Assembly: GCF_002879615.1 (NCBI RefSeq)
Contig: NZ_PNRF01000020.1
Span: 1 to 64,000 of the forward strand
Reading direction: 5' to 3'
Source of the DNA: Billgrantia endophytica
GTDB taxonomy: Bacteria; Pseudomonadota; Gammaproteobacteria; Pseudomonadales; Halomonadaceae
DNA: 64,000 bases
Each line of letters begins with the position of its first letter. Within the stretch, counting starts at the first letter, position 1. A model generated the notes under the pieces. The model made no database searches. It had not been told where the DNA came from and worked only from the letters and a program-made list of their open reading frames with translations. Both the position numbers and the translations under genes were made by a program. Shown piece after piece: positions 55,142-63,182 of this stretch.

Positions 55142-56380
55142 ATGCAACGGACGAGGTTCTTTGGCTGGACGGTGGTGGGAGCCACCTTCGTACTGGCGAC
55201 CTGCGGTTGGGGCGTGGGCTTCTATGGGCCACCGATCTTCATGCATGCAGTCGTCCAGCGAACGGGATGGCCGGTCTCCTGGGTATCGGCTGCCGTAACG
55301 CTGCATTTCTTGTGTGGCGCCCTGGTGGTGGCCAACCTCCCTCGACTCTATCGCTGTTTCGGCATTCCCATCATCACGGTGCTGGGTGCAGCGCTGCTCG
55401 CGATTGGCGTGCTCGGTTGGGCCTCGGCTCGCTTGCCCTGGCAATTGTTCACTGCGGCGCTATTCAGTGGATTTGGCTGGGCAGCGCTCGGCGCCGCGGC
55501 GGTCAATGCGATCATCGCGCCGTGGTTCATCAGCGCACGGCCCGCGGCGCTAGGCATGGCGTATAACGGGGCCAGCCTAGGCGGGTTGATCTTTTCACCG
55601 CTCTGGGTCTGGCTGATCGGTGCCTTCGGCTTCGTCACCGCCGCCTGGGGAGTTGGCCTGCTGCTGGTCGCCATCGTCAGTTCGCTGGCGACCCTGGTAT
55701 TCTCGCGCACGCCCGAACAGCTCGGTCAGCATGTGGATGGTGGCGGTGCCGACACGTCGACCAGGAGGGCCGCCTCGGCAGCTATGTCGCTTCCAGGGAA
55801 TTTGTTGTTCATGAGTCGGCGATTCCTAACTCTGGCGACGGGGATGTCGCTGGGACTGTTCGCCCAGATCGGCCTGATCGCACACCTGTTCTCGCTGCTG
55901 GCACCCCGGCTTGGTGAGCAATGGGCCGGCTGGGCAATGGGACTCGCCACCCTCTGCGCGATTATCGGCCGAACGTTGGTCGGTTGGCTGCTGAAGCCGA
56001 ATACAGACCGGCGTCTGGTAGCCGGCATGGGCTATGCGACACAGCTCGGGGGTTCGATCGTGCTGATGCTGGCGGGCGATCACTTGGTCCTGGTCTGGCT
56101 TGGCGTGGTCCTGTTCGGCTCGGGCATCGGTAACTCCACCTCCTTACCCCCCCTCATCGCACAGGTCGAGTTTACCAGCGAGGATGCCCGGCGAGCCGTT
56201 CCGATGATCGTCGCGATCTCACAGGCAAGCTATGCGTTCGCCCCGGTAATGTTCGGCCTGCTGCGCGAGTCGACAGGCCCCCCGATGAACTCGTCGATGC
56301 TTTTCTTCGCTGTGGTGGCTCTGGTCCAGGCGGTGGCAATGTTCTGCTTCATGCGAGGACGAAAGCTGAAGAATCGTTGA
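55142..56380 (+). CDS. MFS transporter
   Basis: A 412-residue major facilitator with about 12 transmembrane segments, beginning MQRTRFFGWTVVGATFVLAT. ATG 55121 would add seven residues. Residues such as RPAALGMAYNGASLGGLIFS show the pattern of monocarboxylate/oxalate-type porters. The substrate cannot be named. It is divergent from the ArsR-type regulator. Confidence 0.85.
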   Translation: MQRTRFFGWTVVGATFVLATCGWGVGFYGPPIFMHAVVQRTGWPVSWVSAAVTLHFLCGALVVANLPRLYRCFGIPIITVLGAALLAIGVLGWASARLPWQLFTAALFSGFGWAALGAAAVNAIIAPWFISARPAALGMAYNGASLGGLIFSPLWVWLIGAFGFVTAAWGVGLLLVAIVSSLATLVFSRTPEQLGQHVDGGGADTSTRRAASAAMSLPGNLLFMSRRFLTLATGMSLGLFAQIGLIAHLFSLLAPRLGEQWAGWAMGLATLCAIIGRTLVGWLLKPNTDRRLVAGMGYATQLGGSIVLMLAGDHLVLVWLGVVLFGSGIGNSTSLPPLIAQVEFTSEDARRAVPMIVAISQASYAFAPVMFGLLRESTGPPMNSSMLFFAVVALVQAVAMFCFMRGRKLKNR

Positions 56381-56544
56381 ATTGGCAGAAAGCCATCACT
56401 TCGTGTGTCCGGTAAAGCACCCGCTTCCAAAACAAGGACACTACGAAACAACGGCGCTGGTGCTGATACGTGACCATCGTGTACCTTGAAGTATGATGCA
56501 GCCTATAGGCTCAAGATGCCAAGGCCTTCTGTAGAGTAAAAATC

Positions 56545-57477
56545 ATGAATAAATATCGAGCCTTGTCACTGCTTGTCCTGGTTGCCTTTTGCTGGGGACT
56601 GAATTGGCCTGTCGGAAAGTTATTGTTGCAAGACATTCCGCCTCTCTGGATCGTGTTCTTGAGGTCAGCCGTTGGCACAGTGGCACTGTTAGTCGTGTGT
56701 TTTGCTTGTAGACGCTTGGTCGTGCCTAAGCGAGAAGACCTCCCGGTAGTGCTATCCGTCGGGTTACTGCATATGACAGCCTTTTCCGCATTCGTCAGCT
56801 TGGGTCTACAATACGTCACAGCGGGCCGCTCGGTGGTCCTGGCCTATACGACGCCGATCTGGGTAATACCTGCCGCCTATTTATTACTAGGTGAAAGGCT
56901 TTCACGCCCACGGGCAGTGGGATCTTTTTTGGGCCTAGTTGGTTTGCTCGTCTTGTTCAATCCCGGTGATTTTTCATGGGCTGATATCGATTCTATTTAT
57001 GGCAACGGCCTTATCCTGATTGCTGCACTCTTTTGGGCCGCTAGTATATTATATATCCGCATTCATAAATGGGTTACTCCGCCCTTCGAGCTGACATTCT
57101 GGCAAGCATTGGTTGCGACATTTGTGCTGTTTCCCATCGCTGTCTATTTTGAAGGCGTGCCATCGATTACCTTCAATCTTCGTGTGGTACTACTCCTTCT
57201 TTACGGTGGTGTATTTGGCATAGCGGTCGCCTATTGGGCCATGACTACCGTGAATCGGGCCATACCTTCGGCAGCGACGTCGGTGGGCTTGCTGCTTGTT
57301 CCTATCTTTGGCATTGCTTGTTCATGGATTCTTTTATATGAAACACCAGATTTGGCCTTGATCATCTCGGCAGTGCTGATCATTTCAGGTGCTCTGCTAG
57401 GCATACTGTCGCGAGGAAGTGACAAGAACACCTCCGACTCAACAAGCCTTGAATCCCGACCAGAACCAAAAGACTGA
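56545..57477 (+). CDS. EamA/DMT-family transporter
   Basis: A 310-residue membrane protein with ten hydrophobic segments in two EamA repeats, beginning MNKYRALSLLVLVAFCWGLN. Motifs typical of metabolite exporters are seen: FLRSAVGTVALL, YTTPIWVIPAAYLLLGERLS in repeat one and GVFGIAVAYWAMTTVN in repeat two. Substrate unknown. The next gene starts four bases after its stop, so they probably form an operon. Confidence 0.86.
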   Translation: MNKYRALSLLVLVAFCWGLNWPVGKLLLQDIPPLWIVFLRSAVGTVALLVVCFACRRLVVPKREDLPVVLSVGLLHMTAFSAFVSLGLQYVTAGRSVVLAYTTPIWVIPAAYLLLGERLSRPRAVGSFLGLVGLLVLFNPGDFSWADIDSIYGNGLILIAALFWAASILYIRIHKWVTPPFELTFWQALVATFVLFPIAVYFEGVPSITFNLRVVLLLLYGGVFGIAVAYWAMTTVNRAIPSAATSVGLLLVPIFGIACSWILLYETPDLALIISAVLIISGALLGILSRGSDKNTSDSTSLESRPEPKD

Positions 57478-57481
57478 CACT

Positions 57482-58483
57482 ATGAAATCCTCTATTTCAA
57501 AAAACAACATCTCCACATTAAGCTTACCAGCATCGTACAAGGCGACCGTACCCGAAAAAGTTAACTGGCTAGCAGCATCCGAATATCCCGCTACGACTAT
57601 TCCGGGAATTGGCCTGGAGACATTCTCCCAGATGGCAAGTAAATACTCTTGGGGGAAGCTACTGATCAGTAATCGATTCGATTTTCCTGTTGGTGCAATT
57701 GAAATTTTCGACTACGTAAGAGAAGACAGGGTTCAAGTTGCTGATATTCATGGGGGACCTCTAGGCTCCATCGAGCCAGTTTTCAACCTGGTCTCTCTGC
57801 CTTTTTTGACATCCTCTATAGACGATACAAAGTGCCTTCAGGCAGCAACTCGGAAGGTATACGGACAGCGATTCGAAAGAAATGGATTGCATCTCTTATA
57901 TTCGGCACCGTGGCCGGCAACTGGCTTGTGGTCCTCCTCTCCGGTAGCATCCATGGATGATCTAAGAAAGCTCCGTATCAGAACCTACGATACCACCTCC
58001 GCGGCATTGCTCGCATCAGCCGGAGTCACGGGAGTGAACATGCCATTTGGTCAAGCCATGCCGCTCATCGCCAACAGCGAAATTTCTGGCGTCATGTCTT
58101 CAGGCGATGGTGGTGCTGGCTGGCAGTTATGGCAGCACCTTAGATACTTTACGGCGTTGAATTATGCGGCGCCACTCTCCTTTTCTGTAGTAAATAAGTT
58201 GGCCTATGACAGCTTGCCCAGGCAATTGCGAGACGCCGTCGACCGGGCTGCTGAAGATACCGAGGCTAAGCTTTGGGATATTATGCAGAAGAGACAGGAA
58301 GAAAATTACCAATCCATGAAAGAACATGGTGTTTCCGTACAACTGATAGTCGCTGATGATGTAAAAATCGAGCTACAGAGAAATGCAAGAAATATAATTG
58401 ATGCTTGGGTTGATAAAACTGGGCCTGATGCTACGATGCTCTTGGAGGATTTCGAATATCTCAAGAGAGTAGGAATTGGTTAA
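57482..58483 (+). CDS. TRAP-type substrate-binding protein (DctP-like) without a signal peptide
   Basis: A 333-residue protein of the DctP family: WLAASEYPATTIPGIGLETF, VREDRVQVADIHGGPLGSIE, LYSAPWPATGLWSS and LRKLRIRTYDTTSAALLASA (the ligand-binding Arg region) are family-like. The N-terminus MKSSISKNNISTLSLPASYK has no hydrophobic signal, unlike periplasmic receptors. No DctQ/DctM genes follow. It may be cytoplasmic, or its secretion signal has been lost. Coupled to the DMT transporter by a four-base gap. Confidence 0.82.
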   Translation: MKSSISKNNISTLSLPASYKATVPEKVNWLAASEYPATTIPGIGLETFSQMASKYSWGKLLISNRFDFPVGAIEIFDYVREDRVQVADIHGGPLGSIEPVFNLVSLPFLTSSIDDTKCLQAATRKVYGQRFERNGLHLLYSAPWPATGLWSSSPVASMDDLRKLRIRTYDTTSAALLASAGVTGVNMPFGQAMPLIANSEISGVMSSGDGGAGWQLWQHLRYFTALNYAAPLSFSVVNKLAYDSLPRQLRDAVDRAAEDTEAKLWDIMQKRQEENYQSMKEHGVSVQLIVADDVKIELQRNARNIIDAWVDKTGPDATMLLEDFEYLKRVGIG

Positions 58484-58704
58484 TTCGGCCATGGCCAATA
58501 TTTTCACCAATGTATCACTTTATAGAGCGCCTTACATTAACCCTACCCTGGGTTTCAGAAAGACATAATTTATCTTTCCAAATGCGTAGATAAGTGGCAA
58601 CATTCGGCCAGAAGCGGTCGTTCAGCATGGCCTGATATAAGACGTAATTCAGCCGGAGCGAAACCGTTTGCTGCAACTTTAAGTTAGGCCTAAGTCTCCG
58701 TCGT
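58484..58704. other. intergenic region at the start of the second defence island
   Basis: About 220 bases, AT-rich. It holds the dispersed motif at 58605-58624 and GTTAGGC at 58683-58689. No gene. Confidence 0.5.
58605..58624 (+). repeat. dispersed motif copy A
   Basis: CGGCCAGAAGCGGTCGTTCA. Further similarity to copy B extends 3' through a CATG-like centre to CTGATATAA. Located 81-100 bases downstream of the stop of the minus-strand gene at 58705. Confidence 0.6.
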
Positions 58705-59568
58705 TCACCAAACTATGCGTCCGCCATTGCCGACCTTGGCTTGCCTAGCCATGCTCTCAAGTACGCTAGCTTGCTCATCTGTAACCTTGAGGGGCGAAAA
58801 GCTAAACTCAGCATAATTTCCAGTATGATCAGAAAAATATCCGGTGTAAAACCACACTTCAGGAAATGGGACAGCATCCAAATATGGCTGTAGCGCCTGG
58901 GCCGCTTCCACATACTCATGGGCATCGTAAACACTGGTTCTATTATCGATAATTATAACGGTGTTGAGCTTACCGCCATGCCGCTTCTTAACTTTCTTGT
59001 CGATGACTGCATATAACTGGTCCTTAAGATGCTCTTGCGGATCGTGCAGGGCACTTACAAAAATTCGAAGATGGTCATCCTTCAAAGGGTTGTCCACCAT
59101 CTGCGCCGCTTGGACGCCTTCGGCCTCGTACTCTTTAATGAGGGCTGCGAGGTATGGCTCAGGGAAGACCTTTGCCAACCAACGTAGCTCATGTAATGGG
59201 AGAGTTTCGCAAGCAACGCAGGCACTCAGTCTTTCCTCGCGTTTATTGATCTCAAAGTGAGCAGGACTGTCCGCTATGGATGTCACCTCTATATTGAGAC
59301 ACAGCCCAGTACTCAACTCTAGGGTAAAATCCCAAGGGTTGTCTCGAGCCACCTCCCTTACGCCGACATCCTTGTTCCAAAAATGCATTACCATATGGCG
59401 TAGGTAATGAGTGGAGATAAGGCGCTCTCGCTCGAACACATCAGGAACGTCAAGGAATGCCCTACTGGTAATCGAGCCGTCCCTCTCGATCCTGTAGAAC
59501 ACCTTGCAATTCGGCTTCCCAGTAGGTTCTTCGGTCGGGAAGAAGGCAGCTTTCTTAATGACAATCAC
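58705..59568 (-). CDS. hypothetical protein, possible PD-(D/E)XK nuclease
   Basis: A 287-residue protein with no recognised family. WDFTLELSTGLCLNIEVTSI (about residues 79-98) has the spacing of a PD-(D/E)XK core with D80, E94 and T96 in place of Lys; this is suggestive only. Later parts include HGGKLNTVIIIDNRTSVYDA and EVWFYTGYFSDHTGNYAEFS. GTG 59568 is chosen as start because CTAGGAG lies eight bases upstream; a TTG at 59619 directly after the previous stop is less likely. Paired with the HEPN-like gene upstream. Confidence 0.6.
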   Translation of the reverse strand: MIVIKKAAFFPTEEPTGKPNCKVFYRIERDGSITSRAFLDVPDVFERERLISTHYLRHMVMHFWNKDVGVREVARDNPWDFTLELSTGLCLNIEVTSIADSPAHFEINKREERLSACVACETLPLHELRWLAKVFPEPYLAALIKEYEAEGVQAAQMVDNPLKDDHLRIFVSALHDPQEHLKDQLYAVIDKKVKKRHGGKLNTVIIIDNRTSVYDAHEYVEAAQALQPYLDAVPFPEVWFYTGYFSDHTGNYAEFSFSPLKVTDEQASVLESMARQAKVGNGGRIVW

Positions 59569-59619
59569 AACTAAAACTCCTAGTAACTTTCTCGCTAATA
59601 CTCTCACTCCCAAATGCAA

Positions 59620-60195
59620 TCAATACTTATACACCAAGTGATCATAATTGCCATCAATAAGTCCAGCCTCAACACCAAATAGCTCACCAACTTCCTTTAT
59701 CGCAGAGAGAACATCATGTTGAATTTTCTGCATGCTTTTTTCTGAGAAATCGTGCTGAAACTTAGCTGCAAAACTGAACCCGATGTAAACAACTTCATCC
59801 TTGTAATGCACAAGATAGTTTCGCATATCAAAAAGATATTGAACACCAGCTCTCCAACTCGAACTTCCATAATTCAGCCCGCTGAGCCTGTATAGCTTCT
59901 TTAGCTTCGCTATTGTACTCCCATAGCTTCTCTCGTCCTCTTCTTTAGCTATTGGGTGAGAATTCCACGCCAAGTTTACAAACGCCTCAAATGAAACAGC
60001 CCAGCCAAGGAAAGCCTCAATACAAAGAGCTATGGTTTCATCATCTTCAAACCCTGGACCTTTAAAGAAGTAAGTCTCTCCAGACTCGGGTACAGAATCA
60101 GGAACCTCAACCATTCTCTTCTTTGCCTCATCAAACTTAGTGTTTGCTCTCCTAAGCATGAGATGCTCAACATTCAGTCTGTAGCCATATGTCAT
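59620..60195 (-). CDS. HEPN-like hypothetical protein
   Basis: A 191-residue helical protein. The segment DMRNYLVHYKDE contains R125-N-Y-L-V-H130, an Rx4H motif of the HEPN ribonuclease superfamily, after helices EAFLGWAVSFEAFVNLAWNS typical of HEPN folds. No transmembrane segment. It precedes the possible nuclease gene by about 50 bases on the same strand. HEPN assignment is from motif and helical pattern, not from a search. Confidence 0.55.
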   Translation of the reverse strand: MTYGYRLNVEHLMLRRANTKFDEAKKRMVEVPDSVPESGETYFFKGPGFEDDETIALCIEAFLGWAVSFEAFVNLAWNSHPIAKEEDERSYGSTIAKLKKLYRLSGLNYGSSSWRAGVQYLFDMRNYLVHYKDEVVYIGFSFAAKFQHDFSEKSMQKIQHDVLSAIKEVGELFGVEAGLIDGNYDHLVYKY

Positions 60196-60238
60196 ATATA
60201 TTCCTGCACTTCAAAATTTCATCAAGGAGGTCTTTTGT

Positions 60239-60258
60239 CGGCCAGAAGCGGTCCTTCA
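60239..60258 (+). repeat. dispersed motif copy B
   Basis: CGGCCAGAAGCGGTCCTTCA, then CATGTGCTGATATAATGATCC, matching copy A beyond the core. It lies 81-100 bases downstream of the stop of the AbiTii gene and 40-60 bases upstream of the HEPN-like gene. Confidence 0.6.
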
Positions 60259-60338
60259 TCATGTGCTGATATAATGATCCGCTCACCGGCAAATTGAAGC
60301 GAGGCGCAGATTTGTCCGTGTGGAGCGGCTTTTTCGGT

Positions 60339-61235
60339 TCATAGCAGAACCTTCCCAATCTCCATAAGTACTTGGGCCGCGGCCCCACCACCTGCGCCTT
60401 CAAGCACAGCACGTATACTTTTCAATGATTCCTTTATTATAGGGGGCTTTGGCTTCGGTGAATTTAGTTGCGCTTCGATGGTTTGAAGGTCCGACCCTAT
60501 CTCGGATATCCTCTCCTCGTCGATACCAAGATTGTTTAGATTGTCCCTTATGATGCTAACCACATTTTGGATCTTCCCGATATTCAAAGCAGCTTCAATA
60601 TACTGGCGATTCGCGTGACCGCTAGCCTGCTGAAGATTCGAGCCAGAGACATCTCCAAAGAAATTGTTTATGTTATAGCTATGGCTGGCTGCTGCCTCCT
60701 TTTCTGACTCGGAAAAGCTTAACCCGTCTCCAAGAATCCCATTATCCTCTAGCTCAAGAGCCCAATTTAGGATTGCATTTCGCACAGAGTCCACAATTCT
60801 TGACAGGCGCGACAACGGGACAAAAAGGGTAAATTCTGTATTGTTATTGACGAGACTACGCAGAGCCTGTTGTTGACTTGGAGAAAATGGCATATGCAGT
60901 CTTGAATCTGATCCACCCTGGCCAAGAATATTTTCTATTTCGGAGATTGACTGCCCCGTGTATTGAGTTGAAAGTGTCTCCATAATTTCTGCGTCATTTA
61001 TGATAACTGGAATCCAGCCATTATAAGGATTCCAGCCTTTTACTTGTCCGACCAGCTCACGATATTCCGGGATATCAATATCGCCTTGGTAACCGGACAG
61101 CTCACTTTCGATCCATGACAGGAACTCTTGCTGTTTGAGCTTTCTAGCTACCACGAGCGCCTTTCGTAGTAGATCTGTTATGGCAACCGCCCTGTCTAAG
61201 GCATCTCTCTGAAGTTCAATTACAATTGATGACAT
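60339..61235 (-). CDS. AbiTii-domain abortive infection protein
   Basis: A 298-residue protein. The N-terminal AbiTii domain has VIELQRDALDRAVAITDLLR and KALVVARKLKQQEFLSWIES, ELSGYQGDIDIPEYR and the middle block NINNFFGDVSGSNLQQ. The helical C-terminal half ends GAGGGAAAQVLMEIGKVLL. ATG 61235 gives MSSIVIELQ; an upstream in-frame ATG at 61247 adds four residues. AbiT causes abortive phage infection in lactococci; here it stands alone among defence genes. Confidence 0.8.
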   Translation of the reverse strand: MSSIVIELQRDALDRAVAITDLLRKALVVARKLKQQEFLSWIESELSGYQGDIDIPEYRELVGQVKGWNPYNGWIPVIINDAEIMETLSTQYTGQSISEIENILGQGGSDSRLHMPFSPSQQQALRSLVNNNTEFTLFVPLSRLSRIVDSVRNAILNWALELEDNGILGDGLSFSESEKEAAASHSYNINNFFGDVSGSNLQQASGHANRQYIEAALNIGKIQNVVSIIRDNLNNLGIDEERISEIGSDLQTIEAQLNSPKPKPPIIKESLKSIRAVLEGAGGGAAAQVLMEIGKVLL

Positions 61236-61367
61236 GTCAGTCTCCAAGGAGCCGAACAGTGATTAGACTGTGCGCTCAGATATTGGATGGACGTGCATGC
61301 AGAATTTGCAGGCTTCTCCGCTGCGGGTCGTCAACCGCCCCATCAGCATAAGCTAAAATTCCTCACT

Positions 61368-61386
61368 CGGCCAGAAGCGGACTTCC
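61368..61386 (+). repeat. dispersed motif copy C
   Basis: CGGCCAGAAGCGGACTTCC, a variant of copies A and B. It lies 59-77 bases downstream of the HerA stop and upstream of the AbiTii start. The extended similarity of A and B is not seen here. Confidence 0.55.
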
Positions 61387-61444
61387 ATCAATCGAAGACC
61401 AAATCAGAAGAATACAAGACTGCTACAAAAACCTCTAGGAAAGA

Positions 61445-63181
61445 TTAATATGAAGCAACCTCGGATTTCCAAATTGTTTGAAAATCTGGTCCATCTGACA
61501 AAGGTGGAGTAATTGGCTTATCTATTTGAATAGTCATCGGTATTGGGAAATCAACACCAATCACAGCAACCTCTCCCTGCTTTAAGTTCGGCAAAAAAGA
61601 TGCTGCTGAACGATCGATTTCGCCGCAAGCTCGTTCGACTACCTCGCGATCTCTATCATTGGTTAATCGATGCACTAGGAGTGTTCCCATTTGACTAAGG
61701 ACACCTTCCGTTATATCTCGGGGGCGTTGAGTTGTCAGGCATATATTCAGGCCGTACTTCCTGCCCTCCTTTGCGATAAGCTCGAAAGCATCCAACTTTG
61801 TAGAGTGATCTTCTGCACCTACTCGCTTACCAAGAAAGTTATGCGCCTCGTCTACTACGGTCAAAAGTGGCATAATACGAAACCGTTCTTCCCTTGCAAA
61901 CATTAACAGCTTTCGACCAATTACATTAGCCAAGACTTCTCTCGCGTAGAATTCGTAGCTTACATCACTCAGGCAAAGTCTAAAGACTCTCATGTCATTT
62001 GAAAAAAACTCCTCTAGGGCCTCTGTGAGAGTTTTTAGCTGTTCGTCGCTTTGAAATACAGCCTTCAGAGACGGAGTGTAAGTGACAGCTTGTATTCTAG
62101 TTAGCAATGAAGAGCAATATCCAAGATCGTTATTTGCCGCTCCCCATCTATCATCATTATCCCAGCAACACTCTTCTACAATTTGACGGGCTAGCTTGCT
62201 AACATCAAACGGCTGTGAAGGATCATCGACAAGTTTTGAATTATCTCCTGCATTCATAGCCTGCCTATACAAACTCTTAGTTTGCCCAATCTTACGAATC
62301 AAACCTTCCGGGAATTTGTCTGGAGCTAGAGAAGCCAGCCGAAGGCTTTTAATCGCTTCCTTCAACTTTGGACCTTGCACCTTACCTGATGGGTCAAACA
62401 TTGCAATAAAATCCGACTCAAAAAAATCAGTCGGAGGGATTTTTATTTCTGAAGAATTATAGCTTTTATGTAGTGGGCTCCCAAGATGATAATGTACTAT
62501 CGAAGCACTATTTAATGAGCGATATTCACTTGTTGCATCAATTATTATAACCTTAGCGCCTGAAAACTTTTCACATTCCTCTATAACTTTCGCTGTAGTC
62601 CAACTCTTCCCGCCACCAGTTGAACCAAGAATCGCACAATGTCTACCAAAAAGTTTCTCAGGAGTAACATAGATACTACTTCCTTCCCCTCCGGCAGCCT
62701 TACCCAAATTAATAGTGACATTAGCCGTTGTCACGGAATCAACACCATCATTCATCAACTGTGGCAATGCTGACAACAGTTCAGTAGGGGCAGAGAATAC
62801 GCGGTCACCTAGTCGCGGGTATGCAGATATTCCAGCTTGAATTCTGAGGTTTTCTATATTTATAGAACCCAGCAACTTTACATACCCAATAGCATCAAGC
62901 TGGCTTGAACCTTGATAATCTTGAGAGAGTTCCGTTCTATCTCGATCTGGCAATCGAACCTCTGTAACCCGACCAAGAACTATTGCCTGCTGCCCCTCGA
63001 TGAGAACTAACTCTCCCACTTCACCCCTGCCATATCTCGCCCCTTTTATATAACTACCGCTTACATCACCGGCATGTGCAAGGTTGATTTTTACCAATTG
63101 AGCCGTAACGGTCGATACGACACCAACTTTTAGCTCATTATGCAATATGCCAGAGCCCGTAAAAAGAGCATCCAATTCCAT
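61445..63181 (-). CDS. HerA-type ATPase of a SIR2-HerA defence pair
   Basis: A 578-residue hexameric translocase ATPase. An N-terminal HAS-barrel-like part (about 1-150) is followed by Walker A ILGSTGGGKSWTTAKV (about 185-200) and Walker B LLTVVDEAHNFLGK (about 440-453), then the AKEGRKYGLNICLTTQRP helicase block and LVHRLTNDRDREVVERA. The SIR2-like gene ends two bases before it on the same strand. In known SIR2-HerA systems HerA assembles with SIR2, and the complex depletes NAD or cleaves DNA upon infection. Confidence 0.86.
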   Translation of the reverse strand: MELDALFTGSGILHNELKVGVVSTVTAQLVKINLAHAGDVSGSYIKGARYGRGEVGELVLIEGQQAIVLGRVTEVRLPDRDRTELSQDYQGSSQLDAIGYVKLLGSINIENLRIQAGISAYPRLGDRVFSAPTELLSALPQLMNDGVDSVTTANVTINLGKAAGGEGSSIYVTPEKLFGRHCAILGSTGGGKSWTTAKVIEECEKFSGAKVIIIDATSEYRSLNSASIVHYHLGSPLHKSYNSSEIKIPPTDFFESDFIAMFDPSGKVQGPKLKEAIKSLRLASLAPDKFPEGLIRKIGQTKSLYRQAMNAGDNSKLVDDPSQPFDVSKLARQIVEECCWDNDDRWGAANNDLGYCSSLLTRIQAVTYTPSLKAVFQSDEQLKTLTEALEEFFSNDMRVFRLCLSDVSYEFYAREVLANVIGRKLLMFAREERFRIMPLLTVVDEAHNFLGKRVGAEDHSTKLDAFELIAKEGRKYGLNICLTTQRPRDITEGVLSQMGTLLVHRLTNDRDREVVERACGEIDRSAASFLPNLKQGEVAVIGVDFPIPMTIQIDKPITPPLSDGPDFQTIWKSEVASY

Positions 63182-63182
63182 A

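Noticed and set aside
58683..58689. GTTAGGC resembling an integron attC core site
   Set aside because: The surrounding sequence is not the imperfect palindrome expected of attC, no partner core with suitable spacing was found, and copies B and C have no such core.
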